From Acidobacteriota bacterium (GTDB taxonomy: Bacteria; Acidobacteriota; Polarisedimenticolia; J045), in NCBI GenBank assembly GCA_025456425.1, contig JALOKP010000012.1, forward strand, positions 1-44,611: a DNA stretch of 44,611 nt, in the 5' to 3' direction. This document shows, piece after piece, positions 22,946 through 32,924 of the stretch. Positions within the stretch are counted from its first letter, which is position 1. The number at the start of each line of letters is the position of its first letter. The notes under the pieces are model-generated. The model made no database searches. It had not been told where the DNA came from and saw only the letters and a list, made by a program, of their open reading frames with translations. The position numbers and the translations under genes are program-made.

Positions 22946-24511
22946 ATGGACCCCGTTCGCCGTCGTTCGCGAGCCGTCGCGCTCGCCCTGGGACTCGTTG
23001 CGGCCGCCGCCGCGGCCCCGGTCGCGCGCGCGGCGGAGCCGGCGCCGCTCAGCGCGCTCGCCGAGCGGGCGCGCGGTTCGGTCGTGGAGATCCTCGGCGC
23101 GGTCGAGGGGAGCGACGAGACCTCGTACGGGACCGGCTTCGCCGTGCGCGAGAAGAACCTCGTGGTGACCAACGCCCACGTCGTGCGCGGCGTGAAGAAG
23201 CCGCTGGTCCGGACGCGCGACGGCGCGACCTACGCCTCGGTTCGCGTGCTCGAGAGCGACGACGCGCTCGACCTGGCCGTGCTGCGCGTGCTGGGCCTGG
23301 TCCTCGAGCCGCTGCCGCTCTCGACCGAACCCCTGGCGCCGGTCGGGACCGAGGTCGTCGCGGTCGGCCACCCGCGCGGCTACGAATTCACCGTCTCGGC
23401 GGGGATCGTCTCGGCCACGCGGGCGCTGAAGGAGCGGGGGATCGAGATGCTCCAGACCACCGCGCCGATCAGCCCCGGCAGCTCTGGTGGCCCGCTGCTC
23501 GATCGCGCGGGTCGGGTCGTCGGGGTCTGCTCGCTGACGCTGGCCGAGGGACAGAACATCAACTTCGCGGTGCCGGCGCGCGAGGTCGGACCGTTCCTCG
23601 AGCGGGGCCTGGCGATCGAGCGGGCGCTGGCGGCCGGGCCGGACGCCGACACGGCCGCGCTGCCGGCCGAAGGGCTGGCTCGGCTGGTGCGAAAGCATCG
23701 CGACGAGGGGGACCTGGTGCGCGCCGCCGAGCTGGCGCGCAGTTCACTCGTGCGCCACCCGCGGCACCTCGCGCTGCTGCTGGAGGCGGCCGAAGTGGCC
23801 TGGTCGCAGGGGCGGTTTCCCGAGGTCAAGGCGCTGCTGGCGCAGATCGACGGCGTGAAGCCCGGCTACCCGCCCGCGCGCCAGATCGGGGGGGCGCTGG
23901 CAGCGCAGGACGGCGACTGCGAGCGCGCCGTGCGCGAGTCGGAGGCGGCGCTGGCCGCGGGGCTCGACCCGGCGCGCGCGGGCGAGGCGCACGCCGTGCT
24001 GGGGGAGTGCCTGGGCCGGCTGGGGCGACCGGGCGACGCGCTCTCCCACGTCGACCAGGCGCTGGCGATCGGCACGATCGCCGAGCTGCCGGACTACCAC
24101 GCGCTGCGGGCGTTCCTGCTGCAGGCGCTGGGGAAGCCCGACGAGGCCGACCGCGCCGCGGTCGATGCGCTGGTCGCGGCGGGCTGGGATCCCATCGTGG
24201 CGGCGGCGCTGCGCGAGCGCGGGTTACCGCGGCTGATCGAAGTCGTCTCGCAGCGCACCGTCCACGCCCCCGGCGGCGTGACGGTGGAAGGGGTCGTGCG
24301 CAACCGCGGACCCGTCGCGCTGCGCGAGGTCGAGTTGACGGCCGAGGGAACCGACGCCGCAGGCACGATCGTGGCGACCGGTTCCGCCAAGGCGGCGCCG
24401 GCACGGCTCGTTCCCGGGCAGACCGGGTCGTTCCGGATCGCGCTCGGCGGTGCGGCGGACGCGGTCCAGGCGATCTCGGTCCGGGTCGTCGACTTCCAGG
24501 GCCAGCCGTAG
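22946..24511 (+). CDS. exported trypsin-like (S1C/HtrA-type) serine protease with TPR-like repeats
   Basis: A 521-residue protein. An N-terminal signal peptide (to about 31, ending ARA-AEP) is followed by a trypsin-fold domain at about 35-225. The triad is His in VVTNAHVV, Asp in DDALDLAVLRV and Ser in SPGSSGGPLLDRAG. No PDZ domain follows. Instead about 230-430 holds helical TPR-like repeats (EAHAVLGECLGRLGRPGDALSHVDQAL), and the last 90 residues form a beta-sandwich-like segment (GGVTVEGVVRNRGPVALREVELTAEG). It probably acts in the periplasm in protein quality control. GGAAGG eight bases upstream supports ATG 22946. Confidence 0.85.
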   Translation: MDPVRRRSRAVALALGLVAAAAAAPVARAAEPAPLSALAERARGSVVEILGAVEGSDETSYGTGFAVREKNLVVTNAHVVRGVKKPLVRTRDGATYASVRVLESDDALDLAVLRVLGLVLEPLPLSTEPLAPVGTEVVAVGHPRGYEFTVSAGIVSATRALKERGIEMLQTTAPISPGSSGGPLLDRAGRVVGVCSLTLAEGQNINFAVPAREVGPFLERGLAIERALAAGPDADTAALPAEGLARLVRKHRDEGDLVRAAELARSSLVRHPRHLALLLEAAEVAWSQGRFPEVKALLAQIDGVKPGYPPARQIGGALAAQDGDCERAVRESEAALAAGLDPARAGEAHAVLGECLGRLGRPGDALSHVDQALAIGTIAELPDYHALRAFLLQALGKPDEADRAAVDALVAAGWDPIVAAALRERGLPRLIEVVSQRTVHAPGGVTVEGVVRNRGPVALREVELTAEGTDAAGTIVATGSAKAAPARLVPGQTGSFRIALGGAADAVQAISVRVVDFQGQP

Positions 24512-24552
24512 CGGGCAGCCGGTGTACTCTCCTCGGGACGAGGGGGCGGCCG

Positions 24553-25299
24553 ATGACGATTCTCCTGCTGTTCCTGCTCTATTCGATCGTCCTGTCCGTG
24601 GCGCTGGGCCGTGCCGGGTACCGCGCCCGGCCGGCGCGGAGCGCGAACGCTCCCGGGCCCGCCCTCGGGCGGGTCCTGGTCGTCGGCGCGACCGGGGGTA
24701 CGGGCCGCGAGCTGGTGGCCCGGGCACTGGACCGAGGGCTCGAGGTGACGGCCCTGGTCCGGGATCCGGCCCGGCTCGGGATCGAGCACCCGCGGCTCCG
24801 CGTCGTCCGCGGCGACGTGCTGGATCCGGCGTCGCTCGAGGACGCGGTACGCGATGCCGGCGCCGTGCTCTGCGCGCTCGGGCACCGGCGCTACTTCGGC
24901 CCGAGCCGGATCCTCTCGGCGGGAACGCGGAACATCGTGGGCGCGATGGAGCGCCACGGGGTGCGGCGGCTGGTCTGCGAGACCTCGCTCGGCATCGGGG
25001 ACAGCGCGGGCCGGATGGGGCTGCTCTACACCTTCTTCCTCCTGCCCGTCGTGCTCCCGTTCTACTTCTGGGACAAGACGCGACAGGAACAGGTCGTGGC
25101 GGCGAGCGGGCTGGACTGGGCGATCGTGCGGCCCGGCGCGCTGGTCGACGGCCCGGGGCGGGGCCGCTGGCGCCACGGCGCGGCCGTCGGCAGCCTGCTC
25201 TGGACCGTGCGCATCGCGCGGGCCGACGTCGCCGAGTTCATGCTCGATCAGGTGACGTCCGACGAGCTGCTCGGGACCGCGACGGGGGTCTGCTGGTAG
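24553..25299 (+). CDS. NAD(P)-binding (NmrA/SDR-like) protein with N-terminal membrane anchor
   Basis: A 248-residue protein. The N-terminal hydrophobic segment (MTILLLFLLYSIVLSVALG) is a likely membrane anchor. A Rossmann fold follows, with GATGGTGRELVARALDRG near 42-59 and VRGDVLDPASLEDAV, as in atypical SDR NAD(P)H-binding proteins. The catalytic YxxxK of classical SDRs is not evident, and the mid-protein FFLLPVVLPFYFWDKTRQE is hydrophobic. Substrate unknown. GAGGGGGCGGCCG upstream fits a ribosome site. TACTCT at 24525-24530 may be its -10 element. Confidence 0.75.
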   Translation: MTILLLFLLYSIVLSVALGRAGYRARPARSANAPGPALGRVLVVGATGGTGRELVARALDRGLEVTALVRDPARLGIEHPRLRVVRGDVLDPASLEDAVRDAGAVLCALGHRRYFGPSRILSAGTRNIVGAMERHGVRRLVCETSLGIGDSAGRMGLLYTFFLLPVVLPFYFWDKTRQEQVVAASGLDWAIVRPGALVDGPGRGRWRHGAAVGSLLWTVRIARADVAEFMLDQVTSDELLGTATGVCW

Positions 25300-25324
25300 G
25301 CCTGCCGCCCCGGCGGGTCGTCCG

Positions 25325-26682
<1,358 letters not shown>

Positions 26683-26686
<4 letters not shown>

Positions 26687-27837
26687 GGCCCCTCCAGCCC
26701 GGGCAGCGCGACCAGCGGGCGGCCCTGCCGCAGGCCCGCGCCCGAGAGCAGCACGACGACGGGCCGTGCCCCGGCAAGGATCTCGGGCGCCGCGCCGCCG
26801 AGCAGGAACGCGACGGGCAGGGCGGCGGTCGGCTCGACCCGCAGTCCCGCGCTCCAGAGCAGGCGCAGCGCGCGCTCGATCGAGGACTCGTCCACGGCGA
26901 CCGCCGCGCCGCCGGTGGCGTGGACCGCCTCGAGCAGCTCGATCGCGCGGGCCGGGCGCGGCACGACCGCCCCTTCCGCGAGGCTCGGCCGGGGCTGGGC
27001 CCATGGCGCGGCGTCGTCGGCCCCGTCGCGGAAGGCGCGCGCCAGCGGCGCGCAGCCGGCGGGCTGGACCGCGACCAGGCGCGGCGGCGTCCCGCCCCGC
27101 GCGGCGGCCAGCGCGCGGAACCCGGCGTGGACGCCGGCGAGGTACCCGCCCTGCCCCGCGGCGGCGATCACCGCCCCGGGCAGTCCGCCGAGGGCCTCTG
27201 CCATGTCGAAGGCTGCGGTCGCCGCGCCGGCAGTGAAGAGCGGCTGCGCCGCGTGCGAGGCGTAGGTCACGCCCGGCCCGCGCGCGGCCAGCGCCGCCTC
27301 CGTCGCGCGTTCGCGCGTCCCCTCGATCTCGATCAGCTCGGCCCCGGCGCTCCGGATCAGCTCCTTCTTCAGCGCCGTCGCGGCGGCCGGGACGAAAACC
27401 CGCAGCGGCAGCCCCGCGGCGCGCGCGTGGGCAGCGAGCGACAGCCCGGCGTTCCCCGAGGAGTCCTCGATCAGCGCGCGCCGCCCCGACGCGGCCAGCG
27501 CCGCGACCAGGAAGGCCGACCCGCGGTCCTTCCACGAGCCGGTCGGCAGGAGGTCGTCGCGCAGCGCGAAGATCCCCGCGGGCAGCCCCGGCAACGCCAG
27601 CGGCTCCAGCGCGGGGACGGGCCCCTCGCCCAGCGCCAGCGACGCGACGCCGTCGAGGAACGGAAAGGCGCGGCGCCAACGCCACGGCGAGGTGCCGGCC
27701 GGTCCGCGCGCGGTCGGCTCGCCCGGTGGCGCGAGCTGCGGCGCGCGCGCGACCCCGCCGCAGGGGCAGTACGGGTCGTCGGGGAGGAGCGGCCGCGGCC
27801 GCCCGCAGCGGGTGCAGGGCGGGGAGGGAAGCGTCAT
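26683..27837 (-). CDS. threonine synthase-like PLP-dependent enzyme with N-terminal zinc-ribbon motif
   Basis: A 384-residue fold-type II PLP enzyme. CTRCGRPRPLLPDDPYCPCGG at residues 8-28 resembles the Cys-rich knuckle of some threonine synthases. The PLP lysine lies in PTGSWKDRGS (about 101), followed by EDSSGNAGLSLAAHARAAG, and a Gly-rich segment AAAGQGGYLAGV. Threonine synthase converts O-phosphohomoserine to threonine. The place of thrB/hom is not in this window, so a paralogous role is possible. ATG 27837 overlaps the pyrF stop (ATGA) and the stop overlaps rarA (GTGA). Confidence 0.82.
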
Positions 27838-28562
27838 GCGCCGCCGGGGCCGGGGCCCGCGGCGGCGAGGTCGGCGACCACCCGCTCCGCGGCGGCGCGC
27901 GGGTCGCCGGCCTTCACGATCGGCCGCCCGACCACGATGTGGCTCGCCCCGCCGCGCACCGCCTCGGCCGGCGTCGCGACGCGGGCCTGGTCGCCGTGCG
28001 CCTCGCCCGGCAGGCGGATCCCGGGCGTCACCAGCCAGAAGCCGTCCCCCAGCTCGCGCCGCAACCGGGGCGCCTCGAGCGCGCTGGCCACCAGCCCGTC
28101 GGCGCCGGCCTCGAGCGCCAGCCGGGCCAGCCGCAGCGCGTTGGTCTCGGGGTCGTCCGAGGCGAGGCCCAGCGCCGCCAGGCTCGCCGCGTCGTGGGAG
28201 GTCAGGACCGTCACCGCCAGCAGCTGCGGCCGGTCCGCGCCGCAGGCCTCCGCCGCCTCGCGCGCCGCGGCGACCATCTCGCGTCCGCCCAGTGCGTGCA
28301 GGGTCGTGAACCGGACGCCGAGCGTTCCGGCCGAGCGGACCGCCGCCGCCGCGGTGCGCGGGATGTCGTGGATCTTCAGGTCGAGGAAGATCGCCGCCCC
28401 GCCGGCGCGCGCCGCCTCGACCGCGGCCGGCCCGTGCGCGACGAACTGCTCCAGCCCCACCTTGAAGACGCCGACCTGGCCGGAGAGCATCGTCGCCAGC
28501 GCGCGCGCTCCACCCAGGTCCGGCACGTCGAGTGCCACGACCAGCCGATCGACCGGGTTCAT
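27834..28562 (-). CDS. pyrF: orotidine 5'-phosphate decarboxylase
   Basis: Catalyses OMP to UMP, the last de novo pyrimidine step. The 242-residue product shows LVVALDVPDLGGARAL, the catalytic cluster FLDLKIHDIPRT (about 60-71, D-x-K-x-x-D) and the phosphate-binding end VTPGIRL...GASHIVVGRPIVKAGDP. It is a type 1 OMP decarboxylase. ATG 28562 overlaps the pyrD stop by ATGA and its own stop overlaps the thrC-like start. Confidence 0.95.
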   Translation of the reverse strand: MNPVDRLVVALDVPDLGGARALATMLSGQVGVFKVGLEQFVAHGPAAVEAARAGGAAIFLDLKIHDIPRTAAAAVRSAGTLGVRFTTLHALGGREMVAAAREAAEACGADRPQLLAVTVLTSHDAASLAALGLASDDPETNALRLARLALEAGADGLVASALEAPRLRRELGDGFWLVTPGIRLPGEAHGDQARVATPAEAVRGGASHIVVGRPIVKAGDPRAAAERVVADLAAAGPGPGGA

Positions 28563-29491
28563 GCCTGGTTCCCCTTGACCGCTCCCACGAGTTCGTTGAC
28601 GTCGGCGATGCCGTGCGCGGCGCACCAGGCCGCGAGGTCGCCGACGATCCGCATCGCCACGCCGGGGTCGTTGAAGTTGGCGGTGCCGACCTGCACCGCG
28701 CGCGCGCCGGCGAGCAGGAACTCGACCACGTCGCGCGCGTTGACGATCCCGCCCATCCCGACGATCGGGATCTTCACCGCCCGGTACACCTGGTGGACCA
28801 TCGCGATCGCCACCGGGCGGATCGCCGGACCCGACAGCCCCCCGCTCCCGCGGTGCAGCACGGGCCGCCGGCGCTCGACGTCGATCACCATCCCGACCAG
28901 CGTGTTGATCAGCGAGACCGCGTCCGCGCCGCCCGCCTCGGCGGCCAGTGCCGTCTCGGCGATGCTGCTGACATTCGGCGTCAGCTTGACCCACAGCGGC
29001 TGGCGCGTGATCGCGCGCGCGTCGCGGGTGATCGACTCGATCGCGCGCGGCGAGCGTCCCAGCTCGAGCCCGCCCTCCTTGACGTTCGGGCAGGAGAGGT
29101 TCAGCTCGACCGCGGCGACGCCGCTCTCGGGCGCCAGCTTCTCGACGACGTGGAGCAGGTCCTCCTCGCACTGGCCGTAGACGTTGACGACCGTGGCCAC
29201 GCCGCGCTCGCGCAGCGCCGGCAGCTTCTCCTCGAGGAAGCGGTCGACTCCGACGTTCTGCAGGCCGATCGCGTTGAGCATCCCCGACGGCGTCTCGACC
29301 AGCCGCGGCGGCGGGTTGCCGGCCCGCGGCCGGGGCGAGATCCCCTTGACCACGACCCCGCCGAGCCGGTTGAGGTCGAGGTAGGGCTCGAACTCCAGGC
29401 CGTACCCGAAGGTCCCGCTCGCGGTCAGCACCGGGTTGCGCAGCGTCAACCCCCCGCCGACCGCGACCTCCAGCTTCACCCCCGCGCTCAC
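28559..29491 (-). CDS. pyrD: dihydroorotate dehydrogenase B, catalytic subunit
   Basis: A 310-residue class 1B enzyme oxidising dihydroorotate to orotate on FMN. Visible: LRNPVLTASGTFGYG, NAIGLQNVGVDRFL, the active-site cysteine in NLSCPNVKEGG, NTLVGMVIDVERRRP and GMGGIVNARDVVEFLLAGA. Class 1B enzymes pair with PyrK, whose gene lies immediately upstream and overlaps the start (GTG 29491, GTGA). This coupling supports GTG as the real start rather than the longer open frame. Confidence 0.94.
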   Translation of the reverse strand: MSAGVKLEVAVGGGLTLRNPVLTASGTFGYGLEFEPYLDLNRLGGVVVKGISPRPRAGNPPPRLVETPSGMLNAIGLQNVGVDRFLEEKLPALRERGVATVVNVYGQCEEDLLHVVEKLAPESGVAAVELNLSCPNVKEGGLELGRSPRAIESITRDARAITRQPLWVKLTPNVSSIAETALAAEAGGADAVSLINTLVGMVIDVERRRPVLHRGSGGLSGPAIRPVAIAMVHQVYRAVKIPIVGMGGIVNARDVVEFLLAGARAVQVGTANFNDPGVAMRIVGDLAAWCAAHGIADVNELVGAVKGNQA

Positions 29492-30324
29492 AGCACGATC
29501 TCCCGCGCGTCGAACACCGGCCCCTCGGTGCAGACCCTGACGAAGCGGTCGAAGTCGCTCTCCGGCTCGCGCTTCTCCACCACGCAGCCCAGGCAGACGC
29601 CAAAACCGCAGGCCATCGTCTCTTCCATCGCGACCTGGCAGGGGACGCCGCGCGCCAGGCACAGCTCGGCCACCGCGCGCAGCATCGCGTGCGGCCCGCA
29701 GGCCATCACCAGCCGCCGCCGCCCAGGGTCGGCGTCGAGGTGCGCCGCCAGCGGCGCGGTCACGAAGCCGCGCTGGCCGTGCGAGCCATCCTCGGTTGCG
29801 GTCACGACGCGGCCGGCGTGGGCCTCGAACCAGTCGAGCAGCGTCAGGTCGGCCCGGCCGCGTCCGCCGAAGAAGAGCGTGGTCCGCGCCGCGCGCGGGC
29901 CGAGCTCCTGCAGCAGCAGCGGGAAGATCGCGTTGCCGATCCCGCCGGCGACCAGCAGCAGTTCGGTCTCGTCGCCGCCGCCCGCTTCGAGCGCCGGGTC
30001 GGGCAGCCAGAAGCCCCGGCCGAGCGGCCCCAGCAGCGCCAGACGGTCGCCCGGCTGGAGCCGGCTGAAGAGCGTGGTACCGCGTCCGATCACCTTGTAA
30101 AGCAGGCCGATCGAGGCCGGCTCGCCGCCGTCCGGCCCGGGCGAGACCAGCGCCACCGAGAAGGGGCGGCGGATCAGCATCTGGTCGATGTCGGTCAGCC
30201 CGATCATCACGAACTGCCCGGCCCGGATCTCGCGGGCGATCTCCGGCGCGGCGAGGGTGAGGAGGTGGTAGCCGGCGCCGAGATCCTCCTGGCGCTCGAC
30301 GGCAGCGGTCAGGTTGTAAGGCAT
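29488..30324 (-). CDS. pyrK: dihydroorotate dehydrogenase B, electron-transfer subunit
   Basis: A 278-residue FAD/2Fe-2S protein that passes electrons from PyrD to NAD+. The FAD-binding motif RRPFSVA is near 52, the NAD-binding segment is LLLVAGGIGNAIFPLL, and the 2Fe-2S cysteines are in MACGFGVCLGCVV with a fourth in VRVCTEGPVFDA. It is the first gene of the minus-strand pyr arm, with a TAATAT hexamer six bases before ATG 30324. Confidence 0.93.
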   Translation of the reverse strand: MPYNLTAAVERQEDLGAGYHLLTLAAPEIAREIRAGQFVMIGLTDIDQMLIRRPFSVALVSPGPDGGEPASIGLLYKVIGRGTTLFSRLQPGDRLALLGPLGRGFWLPDPALEAGGGDETELLLVAGGIGNAIFPLLLQELGPRAARTTLFFGGRGRADLTLLDWFEAHAGRVVTATEDGSHGQRGFVTAPLAAHLDADPGRRRLVMACGPHAMLRAVAELCLARGVPCQVAMEETMACGFGVCLGCVVEKREPESDFDRFVRVCTEGPVFDAREIVL

Positions 30325-30330
30325 GGCGGG

Positions 30331-30336
30331 ATATTA
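30331..30336 (-). promoter_or_regulatory. leaderless -10 element TAATAT of the pyrK operon
   Basis: TAATAT ends six bases before ATG 30324 on the minus strand, predicting an mRNA that begins at the start codon. A five-gene operon would depend on it. No PyrR-binding leader can therefore exist on this arm. Confidence 0.55.
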
Positions 30337-30341
30337 CCAGC

Positions 30342-30347
30342 TATCCT
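30342..30347 (+). promoter_or_regulatory. -10-like element TATCCT of the phosphatase-superfamily gene
   Basis: TATCCT (4 of 6 to TATAAT) lies 16 bases before ATG 30364. The same hexamer occurs before the LpxL-like gene and the 768-residue unknown gene. No well-spaced -35 is seen. Confidence 0.4.
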
Positions 30348-30363
30348 CCGCCCGGCACCGCCG

Positions 30364-32121
30364 ATGAAGCTGAAGCGCCGCATCGCCGAGGGCTTCCGGC
30401 CCTTCCTCTGGCTGCTCGCCGACGCGGCGGTCGTGGGGGCGATCGCGTGGCCCGCGGCCGCGCTGCTGCTGTTTCTCGTCAACCCCGAGCTGCCATTCAC
30501 GCCCGCCGGGTTCTTCGCGACGATGGTCGCGATCCTGCCCCAGGCGCTCCTGGTCTTCGTGCTCGCCGGGCCGCTGCTGGTGCTGGTCGGCAACGCCTTC
30601 GCGGTCGGGCGCTCCTCGACGCGCGGGCTGCGGATCCGGCACGTCGCGCGCTTCGCCTTCCTCGACGCGTTCCTGCTCTGGCTCGCCGCGTTCGACCAGT
30701 GGCGCGTCACCGGGCCGCTGCTCCCCGACGCCACCCGGGCCGCGCTGGCGATCACGGTGAGCGCGCTCGGCGCGGCCTGGGTGATCGCGCTGGCGCTGGT
30801 CGTGCTCGACCTGCGGCGCCCGGGGTCGGTGCGGGCGCCGTGGCTGGCGGCGCTGGCGGTCGCGGTGCTGGTGGCGCTGGCCGGCGCCGGGGACATGCGG
30901 CGGGTCCGCTTCCCCGACCCGGTCCCGATCGACGTGCGCGGCTTCGCGGCGGACCGGCCGCTGATCCTGTTCGAGGTGCCGGGACTGTCGCTCGAAATGC
31001 TCGAAGGGTACGCCGAGCGCGGCACCGCGCCGGCGCTCGAGACGCTGCTCAAGTCCGGCACGGTGATGACGGTCGACGGAGGGATCGTCGAGGAGCCGCT
31101 GGCGCTGCACGCGACGCTGATCACCGGCCGCGGCCCGGAACAGCACCGCCTGCTCGCGCCGCTGCGTTACCGCCCGCGCCTCGGCGGCGGCGGCGTCTCG
31201 TTCGGGATCCTGCCGCGCGGACTGCTGTTCTGGCCCTCGCTGCAGCTGGGGCTCTGGGAGGCGGTGCCGGTCACGGGCGGCTCGCTGCGTGCCGTTTCGC
31301 TCTCCGGCGTGGCCCGCGCGTTGGGACTCCCGGTGGCGCTCGTCGGCGACCCGCTCGCCGGGCGGCCGCCCAACGCCGAGTCGGTGATCGTCCCGCCCGA
31401 CGCGCTGCGCGCGGGCGAGCGGATCGAGCTCGGTCCGGCGGGCAGCGTGACCTGCGCCTCCGCGGGGCCGCTGGGCGAGCGCTTCTTTGACCCGCCCGCC
31501 GCCGAGCTGCCGGGCACCCGCGCGCTCGAGGCGCTGGTGCGGAGCGCGATGGAGGCCGATCTCTGCGCGCTGGAGACGGGCCGGGCGCTGCTGGCGACGG
31601 GGCGTTTCGCGCTGGTCCACGTCCGACTGGGGGGGCTCGAGCGCGTGGCCCGCCAGTTTGCGGGGTGGCAGCCGGGGAGCGCGGCGCGCGGCGCGTCGGA
31701 TCGGGAACTCGAGGCCTACGGCCGCGTGCTGGCCCGCTACATCCGGCAGCTCGACCCGGCGGGCGGCGCGCTCGCCTCGGCCGGCCCGCCCGGCGCGCTC
31801 GTCGCGCTGGTCTCGCCGCACGGCGTCGTGCCGCGCCAGGACCTGGGCCGGCTGCTCGAGGCGCTCGCCGGCGTTTCGCGGCCGACCGCGAGCACCGACG
31901 GCCCGCCCCCCGGCGCGCTCGTCCTGGCGGGCGAGGGGGTCGTTCCCGAGGGGCACCGCGCCGGGGCGATCGCGCTGGAGTCGGTCCTGCCGACGCTGCT
32001 CTGGGGTGCGGGACTGCCGGCCGCGGCCGACATGGGGCCGATCGCGATCCAGGCCTTCACCCCCGAGTACGTCGCCACGCACCCGGTGATCGGCGTTCCC
32101 AGCTACGGGAAGCGCCGCTAG
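30364..32121 (+). CDS. membrane-anchored alkaline-phosphatase-superfamily protein with degenerate active site
   Basis: A 585-residue protein. Residues about 10-185 contain four to five hydrophobic spans. From about 200 it follows the layout of type I phosphodiesterase/nucleotide pyrophosphatases: LILFEVPGLSLEMLEGYAERGTAPALETLL, then LHATLITGRGPEQHRL, then VALVSPHGVV. Active members have Asp-Gly in the first motif and Ser-Asp-His-Gly in the last. Here P206-G207 replaces DG and P485 replaces the Asp of SDHG, so metal ligands are missing. It is likely a catalytically dead, membrane-bound homologue. It lies between the two pyr arms, divergent from pyrK. The function is not assigned. Confidence 0.68.
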   Translation: MKLKRRIAEGFRPFLWLLADAAVVGAIAWPAAALLLFLVNPELPFTPAGFFATMVAILPQALLVFVLAGPLLVLVGNAFAVGRSSTRGLRIRHVARFAFLDAFLLWLAAFDQWRVTGPLLPDATRAALAITVSALGAAWVIALALVVLDLRRPGSVRAPWLAALAVAVLVALAGAGDMRRVRFPDPVPIDVRGFAADRPLILFEVPGLSLEMLEGYAERGTAPALETLLKSGTVMTVDGGIVEEPLALHATLITGRGPEQHRLLAPLRYRPRLGGGGVSFGILPRGLLFWPSLQLGLWEAVPVTGGSLRAVSLSGVARALGLPVALVGDPLAGRPPNAESVIVPPDALRAGERIELGPAGSVTCASAGPLGERFFDPPAAELPGTRALEALVRSAMEADLCALETGRALLATGRFALVHVRLGGLERVARQFAGWQPGSAARGASDRELEAYGRVLARYIRQLDPAGGALASAGPPGALVALVSPHGVVPRQDLGRLLEALAGVSRPTASTDGPPPGALVLAGEGVVPEGHRAGAIALESVLPTLLWGAGLPAAADMGPIAIQAFTPEYVATHPVIGVPSYGKRR

Positions 32122-32172
32122 CCCGGATCCGTCGCGAGAAGACCTGGGCTGGCCCGGCCGCCGCACCCCCTT

Positions 32173-32207
32173 TGGACAGCGCGCGGGGGAGGCGATAGTC
32201 TCCCCCG
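32173..32207 (+). promoter_or_regulatory. pyrR promoter with overlapping inverted repeat
   Basis: The -35 TGGACA (32173-32178, 5 of 6) and -10 TAGTCT (32196-32201) are 17 bases apart. A perfect 8-bp inverted repeat CGGGGGAG / CTCCCCCG (32184-32191, 32200-32207) has the -10 straddling its loop and right arm. It could be an operator for a repressor. A transcript would begin near 32208. Confidence 0.6.
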
Positions 32208-32211
32208 ACTT

Positions 32212-32239
32212 CGCGCCCGGAACGGTCCGCCGGGACGCG
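32212..32239 (+). promoter_or_regulatory. leader hairpin just before the pyrR ribosome site, candidate PyrR-binding loop
   Basis: CGCG plus CCCGG (32212-32220) pairs with CCGGG-A-CGCG (32230-32239), giving nine base pairs with one bulged A (32235) and a nine-base loop. GGAGG (32244-32248) follows four bases later. PyrR recognises RNA hairpins with a bulge, but the classical AGAGAGGCU-type consensus is not evident. Translational self-control is inferred. Confidence 0.4.
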
Positions 32240-32252
32240 TGGCGGAGGCCGG

Positions 32253-32924
32253 ATGAGCGTCGGCACCGTTCTGATGAACGCCGAGGAGATCGACGGCGCG
32301 CTGGCGCGCCTCGCGCACCAGATCATGGAGGTCGCGGGCGAGGCGGGCAGCGTGGTCCTGGTCGGGATCCACACCCGCGGCGTGCCGCTGGCGCGCCGCC
32401 TGGCGCGCAAGATCGCCGCGGCCGGGCGTGAGGAGCCGGCGGTCGGGATCCTCGACATCAACCTCTACCGCGACGACCTGTCGCAGACCTTCGACCACCC
32501 GATCGTGCGCCGCACCGACGTCCCACTGCCGCTCTCCGGCAAGCGGATCGTGCTGGTCGACGACGTGCTCTATACCGGGCGCACGATCCGCGCGGCGATG
32601 GACGCGCTGACCGACCTCGGCCGGCCGCGCGCGGTCAAGCTGGCGGTGTTGATCGACCGCGGCGGTCGCGAGCTGCCGATCCACGCCGATTTCGTCGGGC
32701 GGACCTTCATGGTCGGGCCCGACCAGCTGGTCGACGTGCAGCTCGGCGAGACCGACGGAACGAACGACCGAGTCGTACTCCGGACCCACGAGCCGCGCCC
32801 GGCGCGGAGGACCGAGCCGCCGGCCGCGCGCCCGCCGGCCCGGGGCCGGGCCAAGCCGGCGCCGCAGAAGAAGAAGCCCGCCGCGCGTCGGGCCAAGGCG
32901 GGGCGGAAGGGGGCCGGCCGATGA
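32253..32924 (+). CDS. pyrR: bifunctional pyr regulator PyrR / uracil phosphoribosyltransferase with basic C-terminal tail
   Basis: PyrR binds pyr mRNA in response to UMP/UTP and has uracil phosphoribosyltransferase activity. The core (about 1-175) shows [43 protein letters not shown] and the PRPP loop [21 protein letters not shown]. The usual length is about 180. Here about 45 extra residues rich in Arg, Lys, Pro and Ala follow (ending [18 protein letters not shown]), which may bind nucleic acid. GGAGG four bases upstream fixes ATG 32253. The stop overlaps pyrB (ATGA). Confidence 0.92.
   Translation: MSVGTVLMNAEEIDGALARLAHQIMEVAGEAGSVVLVGIHTRGVPLARRLARKIAAAGREEPAVGILDINLYRDDLSQTFDHPIVRRTDVPLPLSGKRIVLVDDVLYTGRTIRAAMDALTDLGRPRAVKLAVLIDRGGRELPIHADFVGRTFMVGPDQLVDVQLGETDGTNDRVVLRTHEPRPARRTEPPAARPPARGRAKPAPQKKKPAARRAKAGRKGAGR

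Noticed and set aside
25300-25324. Short CCGCC/GGCGG repeat between the convergent NAD-binding gene and rarA as terminator
   Set aside because: Only five pairs with a two-base loop and no T-run; too weak to call.
28559-29662. Longer pyrD reading frame starting at 29662
   Set aside because: The extra N-terminus is the antisense-like shadow of pyrK codons. GTG 29491 gives the normal length and a GTGA overlap.
32122-32252. Bacillus-type PyrR attenuator (binding loop, antiterminator, terminator) before pyrR
   Set aside because: The leader is only about 45 bases and contains no terminator U-tract, so only a simple hairpin is reported.
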